From: Roseospira visakhapatnamensis
Lineage (GTDB): Bacteria; Pseudomonadota; Alphaproteobacteria; Rhodospirillales; Rhodospirillaceae
Assembly: GCF_014197915.1 (NCBI RefSeq)
Contig: NZ_JACIGK010000020.1
Location: 24,419-88,418, forward strand
Reading direction: 5' to 3'
DNA length: 64,000 nucleotides
The notes beneath the pieces were generated by a model. It searched no databases. It was not told the origin of the DNA and worked only from the letters and a program-made list of their open reading frames with translations. Both the position numbers and the translations under genes were made by a program. Positions 54,675 to 64,000 of the stretch are shown here, piece by piece. Every line of letters starts with the position of its first letter. Position 1 is the first letter of the stretch.

Positions 54675-55506
54675 TCACCCGACGGAATAGGACGCGAACC
54701 GCCGGCTGGTCTCGTCCACGCGCACGGGCTTGTCCAGCGGGGGGAACGCACGTTGGGGGCAGTCCGGCCGTTCGCAGACCTTGCAGCCGGTGCCGATGGG
54801 GGTCGCGGCCGCCGGGTTGGTCAGATCCAGCCCGTCCGAACACACCAGCCGGTCGGCGTGCCTCAGGTCGCAGCCGAGGGCCACGGCGAACACCTTGCGC
54901 GGGGTGCCATGGCCCCCATGCCCCCGCGCCACGGTGCGCGCCACCCACAGATAGGTGCGCCCGTCGGGCATGCGCGCCACCTGGATCAGGGTTTCGCCCG
55001 GCTGGGCAAAGGCGGCATGGACGTTCCACAGCGGGCAGCTTCCGCCGATGCGGGAGAAGTGGAAGTCAGTCGCCGACTGCCGCTTGGAGATGTTGCCGGC
55101 CCGGTCCAGGGCCTCGATGTAATTGTGATTGCGGTAGAAGTAGTCGCGCACCTCCTCGAACGGCATGGGCATGGGCATGGGCGTGGACGTGACGCCGCCG
55201 CCGGTCCCCAGGCGGGCGGCAAGGGCATCGGTGCGCTCCTGCGCCTCGCGGCAGCGCCGATGCAGGGTCAGAATCGCCCGGCCGACCTCAGGCCTGTTGG
55301 CGATCAGGTCGCGGACATCGCTTTTCGCGATGCTCCCGCCTAGTGCAGCGACGCATTCAAGGGAGTCCCCCTTGAATGCAAACGTCGCTGCACAAGACAT
55401 TGTTTCTCGTGCACTTTCGATCCAGACAAAAGAATGCGGACTGCATCTTTTGTCTGGATCAGCGCACTAGGCCCGGCTCGGCGAACACGTCCCGCAGGAT
55501 TGCCAT
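54675..55506 (-). pseudogene. PrpR/ScfR-type short-chain fatty acyl regulator, truncated and MITE-interrupted
   Basis: The minus-strand frame 55340-54675 encodes the C-terminal half of an XRE-type acyl-sensing regulator (DUF2083 family): PEVGRAILTLHRRCREAQE, DFHFSRIGGSCPLWNVHAAFA and GTGCKVCERPDCPQRAFPPLDKP. The helix-turn-helix and IrrE-like N-terminal parts are missing. Upstream of a MITE (55341-55469) the frame resumes from ATG 55506 as MAILRDVFAEPGL; removing the MITE with one TA copy joins EPGL to GGSIAKSD in frame. So the gene lost its 5' part and separately took a MITE insertion. It is not expected to be functional. Confidence 0.8.
55341..55469 (+). mobile_element. MITE copy B (TAGTGC family)
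   Basis: 129 bp from TAGTGCAGCGACG to CAGCGCACTA, flanked by TA on both sides. Two internal hairpins: GCAGCGACGCATTCAAGGG paired with CCCTTGAATG...CGTCGCTGC, and GATCCAGACAAAAGA paired with TCTTTTGTCTGGATC. About 80% of positions match copy A at 7395-7517. Inserted in the PrpR/ScfR-like gene, introducing a stop after 15 codons. Confidence 0.85.
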
Positions 55507-55563
55507 AATCGTGACCGTGCCCCGATAAGGTGGACACCGGTTTGGAGCAGGGTCACCCCTTCC

Positions 55564-56448
55564 CTACTTCACCGTGAAGGTCAGCGAGGCGCCGTGGTAG
55601 ACGTGATCCGTCTTGCCGACCAGATCCTTCAGCGGCCCGTCCGGGGTCACATCGTCCTTGTGGGACACGGCGATGATCCACTGCCCCCGGCTTTGCACCC
55701 GAAACTGCGCCCGGCCGTCCTTGATGTAGGAGAACAGGGCGAATCCGTCGCTTTGCCCGAAGCCGACGCCCTTCGCCGTGATGTACTCGATGCTGCGCGC
55801 CGTCGCGGTCAACGGCTCGCCATGGAACAGCACGTCAACCTCGACCAGATCGCCCACATGAAGCGCGCTGAGGTCCGTGCGCGGAATGATCTCCAGGTCG
55901 TGGCCCAGGGGCGCGGGCTCCGACCAGTCCCCCAGCGTCACGACGGACTTGGCGAAGGCCTGGTACTTGACGGACATCAGCACCGTGTCGATGCCCTCGA
56001 TCTCATCGCGCGGCTTGAGGGCGAGCCGCGTGCGGCCCTCGGTATCGATGTACTGGGTGTAGAAGTTGGCCTGCGATATGGCGTCAAGCTGATACACGCC
56101 CTCGGCGCTGTCGGCCGTGAAGGCGATCTTCTGGCTGGCGAGATCGGCCGCGAACAGGGCCACGTCGGCGGTGGTCGTCGTGGGCTCCGCGAGCGCCGCG
56201 TCGGGCGTCATCAACGCGGTCCGGGCGCCGCTGGGATTGGTCAGCGAGAAGCGATCGATGACGACGCGTCCGTTGGGGCTGTTCAGGATGTCGTCGACCG
56301 GCAGGCTGTGCCCCCAGCCGAGCGACACCATGGCGTGGGGCGGCTGGTGGGCGTGGGACTCGTCGGCATTGATCCACAGGGAGTGCGCCTGCGCCGACAC
56401 GGGCAGCGCGGGCAGCAGCGCGGCAAGCAGGGCCAGGGTTGATCTCAT
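55564..56448 (-). CDS. DUF4198-domain exported protein
   Basis: A 294-residue protein with a Sec signal peptide (RSTLALLAALLPALPVSAQA) and a DUF4198 body (HSLWINADESHAHQPPHAMVSLGWGHSLPVDD; KYQAFAKSVVTLG; SRGQWIIAVSHKDDVTPDGPL). The His-rich mature N-terminus suggests metal binding. DUF4198 genes commonly sit beside TonB-dependent uptake systems, as here. ATG 56448 follows AAAGGA; a longer frame to 56493 lacks a site. Function unproven; periplasmic location inferred. Confidence 0.85.
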   Translation of the reverse strand: MRSTLALLAALLPALPVSAQAHSLWINADESHAHQPPHAMVSLGWGHSLPVDDILNSPNGRVVIDRFSLTNPSGARTALMTPDAALAEPTTTTADVALFAADLASQKIAFTADSAEGVYQLDAISQANFYTQYIDTEGRTRLALKPRDEIEGIDTVLMSVKYQAFAKSVVTLGDWSEPAPLGHDLEIIPRTDLSALHVGDLVEVDVLFHGEPLTATARSIEYITAKGVGFGQSDGFALFSYIKDGRAQFRVQSRGQWIIAVSHKDDVTPDGPLKDLVGKTDHVYHGASLTFTVK

Positions 56449-56677
56449 GACGCGACGTCCTTTCAAGCAGAGGGAAGCGCGACCGGCGGACATGCCGCGC
56501 GCGGTTTCGGGTGAGCCGTGAACGGTGAACGGATGGTTGTCAGGGGGTCCCCGTCATTTTTTGATATTGCGGCTCATTCGCGTAACTTCCTCATCACACG
56601 TGAGGGATACAGGATCCGTTCAGGCGACCGACTCGCGGGATCGTGGACAGCCCGGCCCAGAGCACCCAGGCCCCACC

Positions 56678-57537
<860 letters not shown>

Positions 57538-57538
<1 letters not shown>

Positions 57539-57945
57539 CACCGGTCGTCCGGCACGGTCAGAAGAACCACACGCTCCACACCCGCCTCATGCAAGCGTTC
57601 CATGATCGCCACCACGCGGCCCGCCTCGGCCTGTCCGTCGGCCTTCAGGCGCACCCGCGCGGCATCCTCGGTCTCGCCCAACCGCTCGGTCAGCGCGGCC
57701 CCGAACGCCGCCGCCGGGACCGGCACGCCGTCCAGCGCGAGCTGACCGTCGGCACCGACCAGCACCAGCACGTCGCGGGTCTCGTCCAGCCCCTCGCTGG
57801 TGGACCGGGGCGGCGCCACCTCGAACGGGTCCATGGCCGCCAGGGAGCCCGCCAGCATGAAGAAAATGAGCAACAGGAAGACGACGTTGATCAGGGGCAG
57901 GATGCGTTCATCGTCGTTGGCGCGCCGGGCCGGTTCAAAACGCAT
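57538..57945 (-). CDS. exbD: Biopolymer transport protein ExbD (first of two, nearest tonB)
   Basis: A 135-residue inner-membrane protein: basic N-terminus ([34 protein letters not shown]) with one helix, here Asn (LINVVF) where ExbD/TolR usually has the proton-carrying Asp, followed by a periplasmic ExbD domain ([29 protein letters not shown]). The missing Asp suggests an accessory role beside the second ExbD. Overlaps tonB and the other exbD. Confidence 0.88.
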
Positions 57946-58411
57946 CGGCGGTCCCTCCCTGGGGCGCGGCTGCCCGCCGCAGGGCTATGTTCGTCACACC
58001 CAGCCCGGCCAGGCGATCCAGCACCATCACCGCGCGCTGCAAGGACACGCCGGTCGCCGGCCGCACCAGCACCCGCTGGTCCGGATCGGCGGCCAGGCGG
58101 TCGGTGACCACCCCGGCGATCCGGTCGAGGGTCACGACCCGCCCATCCAGGCGCAGCCGGTCCCCCTCGACATCGACCAGCAGAGTGGTCGCGGCATCGG
58201 CCGGCGCGCCCCGGCCCTTGGTGGGCGTGTCCAGACCGATCGAGCGCCAGTCCAGGAAGCTGGACGCCAGCATGAAGAACACCAGCAGGATGAACACGAC
58301 ATCAATCAGCGGGGTCAGGCTGACCAGGGCGCGGCGGCGCGGCGTCCCGGTCAGGGCGTCAAACCCGGGCGGCGATGGCGTCGGTCCGGACGACGCGGCG
58401 GGGCGGCTCAT
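57935..58411 (-). CDS. exbD: Biopolymer transport protein ExbD (second, nearest exbB)
   Basis: A 158-residue protein with an ExbD/TolR helix VSLTPLIDVVFILLVFFMLASSFLDW that keeps the conserved Asp (LIDVVF), and a periplasmic domain (LLVDVEGDRLRLDGRVVTLDRI; VLVRPATGVSLQRAVMVLDRLAGLGVTNIAL). The 11-bp overlap with the tonB-side exbD and the overlap with exbB indicate one operon. ATG 58411 is used; a start at 58420 is possible. Confidence 0.9.
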   Translation of the reverse strand: MSRPAASSGPTPSPPGFDALTGTPRRRALVSLTPLIDVVFILLVFFMLASSFLDWRSIGLDTPTKGRGAPADAATTLLVDVEGDRLRLDGRVVTLDRIAGVVTDRLAADPDQRVLVRPATGVSLQRAVMVLDRLAGLGVTNIALRRAAAPQGGTADAF

Positions 58412-59360
58412 GGCGCACATCCTCGTTGGCGTAGGGAGTCCCGTGCGGCGGATCCTGGGACAGGTCCTCGGTGAACACGCGCGTCACCACGCTTTCCATC
58501 TCGTGCGCCACCCGATCGACGCGGCGTTCCAGCCAGTTCAGAACGACGATGACGGGCATGGCGACGGCGAGGCCGACGGCGGTGGTCAGCAAGGCTTCCC
58601 AGATACCGCCCGACAGGATGGCCGGGTTGACCTGGTTGCCGGCGGCCTCCAACTGGCGAAAGGCCTCGATCATGCCGAGCACGGTGCCGAACAGGCCCAG
58701 AAGCGGCGCCAGCGAGGCGATCACCTCCAGCGCGCGGAACCAGCTTCGCAAGCTGTGCAGCGCGTCGGCGCCGACACGGACCACCTCCTCGCGCACCTTG
58801 TGCTCGGGCAGCCCCCGGCTCTGACCGCGCATGGCCCGGGCCAGGGCCTGGGCAACCGGGTTGCGGCAACGCCCGGCGACGGTCATCGCCTCCTGCGCGC
58901 GCCCGGCCGTGTAGAGGACCAGGGCGTCCCGGGCCACGCGGGTCTGGCCCAGGCGGGCGGCCCGGAACTGCCACAGCTTGAGAAGAACGATGGCCAGCGC
59001 CACGACCGACATGCCGGCCAGGACCAGGACCACCGGTCCACCGACCGTCAGAAGGTCCAGGGCCTGGGTGACCGTGTCCCGGGCGGGTCCCTCGGGCAGC
59101 ATCCCATCCAGGGGCGTTCCGGCCAGCGTGTCGGCGCCCGCCTCATGACCCGTCTCAACACGGGGATCGGGGCCGTCGATCAGGGACTCGGACGCCCCGG
59201 CTTCCGGCTCCGAAGAGGTCGCGGGCGCGGCCGTCGCCGGACCCTCGGCGACCGGATCGCCCGCCGGCGCGGCGGCCACGGGGTCGGGCGTCGCGAGCAC
59301 CTCCCCGGTCGGCGGAACGTCCGGACTAGGCTCGTGGGTGACGGCATCCTCGTCATTCAT
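58359..59360 (-). CDS. exbB: MotA/TolQ/ExbB proton channel family protein (ExbB)
   Basis: A 333-residue inner-membrane protein with a ~110-residue acidic, Ala/Pro-rich N-terminal extension and then the ExbB core: GGPVVLVLAGMSVVALAIVLLKLWQF, a cytoplasmic loop, and SLAPLLGLFGTVLGMIEAFRQLEAAGNQVNPAILSGGIWEALLTTAVGLAVAMPVIVVLNWLE. It heads exbB-exbD-exbD-tonB. The N-terminal extension is longer than in E. coli ExbB and its role is unknown. Confidence 0.92.
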   Translation of the reverse strand: MNDEDAVTHEPSPDVPPTGEVLATPDPVAAAPAGDPVAEGPATAAPATSSEPEAGASESLIDGPDPRVETGHEAGADTLAGTPLDGMLPEGPARDTVTQALDLLTVGGPVVLVLAGMSVVALAIVLLKLWQFRAARLGQTRVARDALVLYTAGRAQEAMTVAGRCRNPVAQALARAMRGQSRGLPEHKVREEVVRVGADALHSLRSWFRALEVIASLAPLLGLFGTVLGMIEAFRQLEAAGNQVNPAILSGGIWEALLTTAVGLAVAMPVIVVLNWLERRVDRVAHEMESVVTRVFTEDLSQDPPHGTPYANEDVRHEPPRRVVRTDAIAARV

Positions 59361-59835
59361 GGTGGTCGTCCCAAGCGGAAGGGTTCAGTGGATTCGGCGG
59401 CGGGCGCGGCTCCATCGCCGCCCCTTTCTCGCATGGCGACGCCACACCCCGGACCGGGATGTGCCTTAATTGCGACCGATCCGCATTCCCATCATTTTCT
59501 CAGGAAAAAAACAATGGGTAATTTGCCGAACCACCGCCCTCGCGAAACGCACGCGCTTGGTCCGGACCGGCACATCACCCCGGGGTCGGGCGATACGAGG
59601 AACGCCGGACAACGGCGCCGGACAGTGGCGCCGGACAGTGGCGCCGAGCAAGAAATGGGTCCGCAGAGACCATGGCGTCGGAGTTCCGAGGCTTGGACAG
59701 GAAACCGCGAGTCATTATCATCCGCGACAACCCGTCCCCACCCTTGGATGGGATACCCCACACCGATCACCCGCGCCGACCGGTCGATCCGGGGGAGGTC
59801 GGCAAGGCGCAACACCCTGCTTTTGGACACCACTC
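59361..59835 (-). other. 475-bp divergent spacer, possible exbB promoter region
   Basis: Contains an AT-rich patch (about 59464-59530) with an inverted TTTTC-TCAG-GAAAA at ~59496-59509, plausible as a metal-responsive promoter for exbB, but no clear Fur or Irr box. A 13-bp tandem GGCGCCGGACAGT (two units plus part) starts at 59614. No credible gene. Confidence 0.35.
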
Positions 59836-60507
59836 GTGGATCATGAAAACCACTGGTCCCGCTTCGCCAGGGATTTCGAGGAGCGAACCCACTATGTCGC
59901 CGGACACCGCAATCTCGACGAGATCCGGCGCGTGCTCTCCGCTCTGGCACTGTCCGGGCGGGTCCTTGAACTCGGGTGCGGCAACGGCATGCACACCCGC
60001 GTCGTCGCGGACACGGCGGACGCCGTGGTGGCGACCGATCTGTCCGAAGACATGGTCGCCGCCGCCGGGACCCGGCTCGCGGACTTACCGAACGTTCGGG
60101 TCGAGCGACAGGACGCCGCCGCCCTGGCCTACCCGGATGCCGCGTTTGATGCCGTGCTGATGGTCAATCTGCTCCACGTGATCCCGAACCGGGCGGCGGT
60201 GCTCGCCGAAAGCCGCCGCGTCCTGAAAGCCGACGGACAGCTTGCCGTCGTCAGCTTCACCACCGACGGCATGGAGCCGATGGCCAAGCTCGGCCTGATC
60301 TATCGATACACGCGCGCCTATGGAAAACGCCCCAAGGGCGCGCAAGCCCTGACCGTGGGCGGAACCCGCGCCATGGTGGAGGCGGCCGGGTTCATACCCC
60401 GGGACGCATGTCTGATCGGGGACAACTGCAAGGCCGTGTACGTGCATGCGGTCACGCGGCCCGGCACGTCGGACGGTCGCGATCCAGCACGGCGTATCTC
60501 GGCGTGA
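59836..60507 (+). CDS. Class I SAM-dependent methyltransferase
   Basis: A ~223-residue methyltransferase starting MDHENHWSRFARDFEERTHYVAG (GTG 59836). SAM-binding motif VLELGCGNGMHTRVVADTAD, acidic loop ATDLSEDM and AAFDAVLMVNLLHVIPNRAAVLAES follow. Resembles UbiE/Methyltransf_11 proteins. Its substrate is unknown; position between the Ton operon and an AraC/receptor pair hints at siderophore or cofactor modification (weak inference). Ribosome-binding site is poor; the stop falls in an 11-bp tandem repeat. Confidence 0.8.
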   Translation: MDHENHWSRFARDFEERTHYVAGHRNLDEIRRVLSALALSGRVLELGCGNGMHTRVVADTADAVVATDLSEDMVAAAGTRLADLPNVRVERQDAAALAYPDAAFDAVLMVNLLHVIPNRAAVLAESRRVLKADGQLAVVSFTTDGMEPMAKLGLIYRYTRAYGKRPKGAQALTVGGTRAMVEAAGFIPRDACLIGDNCKAVYVHAVTRPGTSDGRDPARRISA

Positions 60508-60548
60508 CGGCGCCGTGACGGCGCCGTGACGGCGCCGTGACGGCGACG
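60504..60548 (+). repeat. 11-bp tandem repeat (GTGACGGCGCC)
   Basis: About four consecutive units GTGACGGCGCC beginning in the methyltransferase stop codon region. Each unit contains GGCGCC and a TGA in one frame, so copy changes would alter the gene's 3' end little. May act as a stem-forming region after the gene. Confidence 0.75.
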
Positions 60549-60649
60549 GCCGGACCAAACCTCTGAACGCGTGTCACACCGAAATCGTGCCGGCTCTCGG
60601 GGCAAGGCCCCCATGGGCGGCGTCGTCCCAGGACAGGAGGGTCGCCATC

Positions 60650-61690
60650 ATGTGCTTGTCCCGGGTCGCATCGGTGCCCGCATCCGCGCGCAGGCCCTGC
60701 CCTTTCGCGCAAGCGGCGGAGCACTACACGACGACGTCGAGCTTTCGTCACGCATTGCGCCGGAGAGCCTGGTCGGAAACTCACGTGGGCCTGGATGTGG
60801 ACCGCGCCCATGGCGCCGGACGCATCGATATCCAACGCTTCCGCGACGGGCTGACCGTGGGTGTCGCCGACTACACCATGGGAGCGGCACGCGAGGACTC
60901 CTATCTGACCAAGGGGCCATCGTTCGGCGTGAGCATCATGCTGCGGGGTCGGTTCGAGCTTGCGGCGCCGGATTTGGGCCTGCGGGATCGGGTCGAGAGC
61001 GGACAGGTCTGGCTGCGCGGCGGTGATCTGGGTCTGGTGCGGGCCCGTCTGGCGGCCCGTGAACGCATACAGGGCCTGTCGATCGACGTGCCGTCCACCA
61101 TGGTGGAGGCTTGGCGCGAGGCCGGCCCGAGGGCGTTCAACGCCACCGTCGCGGGCATCCTGACGGGGTCTGATCCGGTGTGCACCCGGGTTCCCGGGTC
61201 CGATGGCCGGCTTCTGACCATGGCCGGGGCTCTGATGGGGACCGACATGGGGTCTCCCTGCGGACGCCTGCACACCGAATCCCTGGCCCTGGATCTGCTG
61301 GCCCGGTTGCTGGCGCCCGACGCGTCACCGACCGGCCGCTGCTGTCGTCGCAAGCACGCGGCGCTGGACGAGGCCATGGACATCCTGCGCGCCGAGTGGA
61401 TCGATCCTCCCACGATCGCCCGGCTCGCGCGGCGGATCGGCCTCAACGAGTGTTATCTGAAGGCCGGGTTTCGGGACCGTTTCGGCACGACCATCGCCGG
61501 GTCGGTGCGTCACATGCGCATGATCGAGGCACGCCGCCTGATCGAGCAGGAGGGCCAGTCGGTCCAGCAGGCGGCGCTTTCGGTCGGGTTCTCGAACCCC
61601 AGCCATTTCTCGGCGGCCTTCCGGCGCGTGCACGGTTGCAACCCGTCCCACCTGGTCTCCGGGGTCGGCCGACGGCCACGCGACGCTTAA
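60650..61690 (+). CDS. AraC-family transcriptional regulator
   Basis: A 346-residue regulator with a ligand/dimerisation N-terminal region and a C-terminal double helix-turn-helix (about 245-335): IARLARRIGLNECYLKAGFRDRFGTTIAGSVRHMRMIEARRLIEQ and VQQAALSVGFSNPSHFSAAFRRVHGCNPSHL. It precedes a TonB-dependent receptor, an arrangement typical of siderophore-responsive PchR/YbtA-like activators. ATG 60650 has AGGAGG upstream. Confidence 0.88.
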   Translation: MCLSRVASVPASARRPCPFAQAAEHYTTTSSFRHALRRRAWSETHVGLDVDRAHGAGRIDIQRFRDGLTVGVADYTMGAAREDSYLTKGPSFGVSIMLRGRFELAAPDLGLRDRVESGQVWLRGGDLGLVRARLAARERIQGLSIDVPSTMVEAWREAGPRAFNATVAGILTGSDPVCTRVPGSDGRLLTMAGALMGTDMGSPCGRLHTESLALDLLARLLAPDASPTGRCCRRKHAALDEAMDILRAEWIDPPTIARLARRIGLNECYLKAGFRDRFGTTIAGSVRHMRMIEARRLIEQEGQSVQQAALSVGFSNPSHFSAAFRRVHGCNPSHLVSGVGRRPRDA

Positions 61691-61960
61691 TACCGGCGGC
61701 GGGGGTCCCGTCGCCGCTTGCCTCGGGAAGTCGTCCGTCAGGCGACCGGTGGCCCGATGATCATGGGACGCCTTGGTCGACATGCGCATTCAGAGTGTAT
61801 GCGGACGGAACGCGCGGCATGCAGGATCGGCGTCCCCCGGATCTCATCGTATTTCCCGATCGGGGTTGTGGCTTTCCGTCTCCGGGTGGCGGGATGCATT
61901 TAGATGCGATCAAGATGCGCTCGCAACATTGACCCGCCCGCCTTGTGAGTGACGCCTCCC

Positions 61961-63952
61961 ATGACCCATGCGCCCCGCGCTTCGCGTGTCTTCTTGCTCC
62001 GCCGCCCTTGTCGCCGGTCCCTGATGTCCGCCACCGCGTTGGTCGGGTTTGGGGTCGGGGTCGGGATCGCGGTCACGCTTTCGTTATCACCCGCCCTCGC
62101 GCAGGAGGCCCCGGCCGAGGCGGTCGCCGAGGCGCCGTTTGTGATGGACACCCTGCGGGTCACCGCCCGCCGCGCCGAGGAAAGCGTGAAGGACGTTCCC
62201 TTCACGGTGACCGTGATCGGCGGCGACACGGTGGAGGAGCGCGGCACGACCAGCCTGGAAAGCACCCTGATGGGCACGCCTGGGATCAACATCGGATCAT
62301 ACGGCGACGCCAACAACGCCAACATGAAGATTCGGGGTGTTGGCTCGCTCAATCGAATCGGCGGCGACGACAGTTCCGTTGTCCTCTACGTGGACGGGAT
62401 GCCGGACAACGTCTCGGGCCTGTCCGCCCAGACCCTGGACGTGGAGCGGTTGGAGATCCTGAAGGGACCGCAAGGAACGCTGTTCGGCCGGAACAGCGAG
62501 GCCGGAGCGATCAATCTGGTGTCCCGCAAACCGACGGATGTTCTGGAAGGCTACGTGCGGGGCGAACTAGGCACCGGGATGTACCGCCTGACCGAGGGGG
62601 CCATCAGCGGCCCCATCGTCGGCACCCTCAAGGGCCGTTTCGCCTTCCGCTACAATGGCGAGGACCTTTGGGTCGACAATGCCCGCGACGGCGAGCCCCT
62701 GACCAAGCCCGAGGACCTGACGGCACGCGGCACCCTGCAGTGGGATCCGACGGACCTGACGTCGCTCACCGTCGTGGCCAGCCGCGAGGTCCTGACGGAC
62801 CATCCGGGATTCATGGTCTTGCGTCCCTATGGCGAGTCGCCGGTCATGGACGTTCCGCCGGGCAGCATCGTGGACGAGAAATGGTCCAGCCGGATCTCGG
62901 CCGAGGTGACGCACACCCTGCCCTTCGCCGTGGCCACCGTGTTCAGCGGCTACACGCGCATGGACTGGAAGACCGGGGGGCCGTTCTATGAGGGACGCCT
63001 GTACGACACCTTGATCGGCATGACGCCCGACTCCACTCGGACCGTCATGATTGGCCGCAATGTGTTCAATCAGGAACTGCGTCTCTCCTCGCGGCCGGAG
63101 GAAAAGGTGTTCTGGGTCGCCGGCGCCAACTACTACCGGTCTGACTGGCGCTCCAGCAACCGCGACTCCTTTGACGCCTTCTATCCAACCAACCCCTTCA
63201 ACGCGGACATCGACCGCGACTACGAGACCGAGAGCTATGCCCTGTTCGGCGAGGTGACGGTGCCGGTCACCGAGTCCCTGAAGGTCACCGCCGGCGTGCG
63301 GCAGACCTGGGAACACAAGACGTACGATGCCGTCTGGCGCGCCACCGCGTCGAATCCCAGCACACTCAGGGTCTCCCGCGACAAGCAGGAGCTGGACGAC
63401 GACTACATCACGGGACGGCTGGCCTTCGGGTACGACGTGACACCCGACCTCACCGTGCACGGTGTCTATGCCCGGGGCTACAAGTCCGGCGGTTGGGGCG
63501 ATCACGGGTCCAACATTTCCATGGGACTGTCGGACGCCCCCTATGACGCCGCGATCGTCGACAGCTACGAACTGGGGATGAAATCCGACTTTCTGGACGG
63601 TGACCTGACCGTCAACGGCGCCCTGTTCTGGAACACCACCCGAAACGACCACCTGATGCTGTTCGACACCACCACGTTCACCACCCAGGCCCGGAACTTC
63701 GACACGGAAAGCAAGGGGATCGAACTGGAGGCCGCCTGGCGGCTCGGCCATGGGTTCACCCTGGGCGGCAGCCTCGCCTACACGGACGCGAGCATCACGG
63801 GCGTTCCGGCGAACTCCGGCACCGATGTCCAGGTGGGCAACAAGGTGCCCCACGTCCCTGAGTGGGGGTGGACGCTGTCCCTGACTCACATGATGGATTT
63901 GCCGGAAAGGCTTATCCCTTTGCTTCCGGTGCGATCAACATATCGTAGGTGA
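61961..63952 (+). CDS. TonB-dependent receptor, C-terminus apparently replaced
   Basis: Outer-membrane receptor: signal peptide to about residue 48, TonB-box-like MDTLRVTARR, plug domain (SLESTLMGTPGINIGSYGD, MKIRGVGSLN, VDGMPDNVSG, VERLEILKGPQGTLFGRNSEAGAINLVSRKP) and a beta-barrel with repeated aromatic strands to LSLTH. After residue ~645 the sequence becomes non-receptor-like (RLIPLLPVRSTYRR) and ends without the final barrel strands or terminal aromatic residue. A short minus-strand frame begins there. This fits insertion of another element, so the receptor is probably broken. Start ATG 61961; GTG 61949 also possible. Confidence 0.85.
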   Translation: MTHAPRASRVFLLRRPCRRSLMSATALVGFGVGVGIAVTLSLSPALAQEAPAEAVAEAPFVMDTLRVTARRAEESVKDVPFTVTVIGGDTVEERGTTSLESTLMGTPGINIGSYGDANNANMKIRGVGSLNRIGGDDSSVVLYVDGMPDNVSGLSAQTLDVERLEILKGPQGTLFGRNSEAGAINLVSRKPTDVLEGYVRGELGTGMYRLTEGAISGPIVGTLKGRFAFRYNGEDLWVDNARDGEPLTKPEDLTARGTLQWDPTDLTSLTVVASREVLTDHPGFMVLRPYGESPVMDVPPGSIVDEKWSSRISAEVTHTLPFAVATVFSGYTRMDWKTGGPFYEGRLYDTLIGMTPDSTRTVMIGRNVFNQELRLSSRPEEKVFWVAGANYYRSDWRSSNRDSFDAFYPTNPFNADIDRDYETESYALFGEVTVPVTESLKVTAGVRQTWEHKTYDAVWRATASNPSTLRVSRDKQELDDDYITGRLAFGYDVTPDLTVHGVYARGYKSGGWGDHGSNISMGLSDAPYDAAIVDSYELGMKSDFLDGDLTVNGALFWNTTRNDHLMLFDTTTFTTQARNFDTESKGIELEAAWRLGHGFTLGGSLAYTDASITGVPANSGTDVQVGNKVPHVPEWGWTLSLTHMMDLPERLIPLLPVRSTYRR

Positions 63953-64000
63953 TGGGGCCTTTGGTGGTGACGATTCCCAGGAGGGATCGAAAGGCTGCGT
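63912..64000 (-). CDS. 3' end of an unidentified minus-strand gene (partial)
   Basis: The minus strand from the window edge encodes AAFRSLLGIVTTKGPITYD followed by MLIAPEAKG and a TAA at 63914-63912. I do not recognise the family. Because the receptor gene loses its homology at the same place, this may be the 3' end of a transposase in an inserted element (inference). Confidence 0.4.
   Translation of the reverse strand, partial: AAFRSLLGIVTTKGPITYDMLIAPEAKG

Noticed and set aside
54397..55029. A 210-residue minus-strand frame
   Set aside because: It runs through the cobalamin riboswitch and out of frame with the PrpR/ScfR remnant; the riboswitch explains the conservation.

Overview
The window is a 64 kb high-GC chromosomal segment from an alphaproteobacterium, most likely a motile, metabolically versatile Rhodospirillales-type organism. 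The case rests on the fabH-ihfA-MerR order, dense ATGA-coupled operons, several TRAP transporters, MotA/MotB stators and a DivJ/PleC-like hybrid-less histidine kinase. No rRNA or CRISPR array was seen. The genus is inference only.

Layout: 1-2.9 kb, fatty-acid/nucleoid genes (plsX tail, fabH, ihfA, MerR regulator), tRNA-Pro and a CAT tRNA. 2.9-4.1 kb, IS256/IS630 relics and the first copy of a three-hairpin repeat. 4.1-7.2 kb, PAS histidine kinase and apt. 7.4-14.6 kb, a MITE, then an RpiR regulator, a class III aminotransferase and a TAXI-TRAP transporter. 14.9-19.9 kb, a four-gene operon (TVP38-like membrane protein, MerA-like flavin reductase, acyl-CoA ligase, ketopantoate-reductase-like enzyme) bracketed by inverted copies of the same repeat. 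20-22.9 kb, tRNA-Gly, N-formylglutamate amidohydrolase, MarR, O-methyltransferase-like protein. 23.5-25.1 kb, a PomA/PomB-like stator. 25.1-27.6 kb, xenobiotic acetyltransferase, MBL-fold hydrolase with an 8-bp tandem array in its leader, SAM hydrolase. 28-31.4 kb, a DctP/Q/M TRAP system. 31.6-41.5 kb, HEPN protein and a phenylacetate (paa) lower-pathway block (paaY, an orphan PaaA/PaaC-family protein with a divergent flavodoxin, paaG-H-I-J-K), with a tandem pair of MITEs between paaG and paaH. 41.8-43.9 kb, a second, E. coli-type MotAB stator. 44-45.3 kb, two cysteine-motif proteins. 45.4-51.1 kb, a complete bioBFDAGC biotin operon preceded by relics of a dehydrogenase gene and an IS256 transposase. 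51.3-54.6 kb, class III ribonucleotide reductase with its glycyl-radical domain split onto a separate 64-residue protein, under a cobalamin riboswitch. 54.7-55.5 kb, a PrpR/ScfR-type regulator destroyed by truncation plus a MITE. 55.6-64 kb, a Ton-dependent uptake region (DUF4198, tonB, two exbD, exbB, methyltransferase, AraC regulator, TonB-dependent receptor cut off near the window end).

The strongest unusual signals are: (i) a ~149-bp repeat made of three hairpins whose central loop is inverted between copies, and which brackets a four-gene operon; (ii) the B12-riboswitch/split NrdD locus; (iii) TA-targeting MITEs, one of whose precise excision would restore a reading frame; (iv) a paa cluster with a lone PF05138 protein and flavodoxin instead of paaABCDE; (v) two unlike flagellar stators. 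Functions are assigned from visible motifs and remembered family features; no database search was possible.
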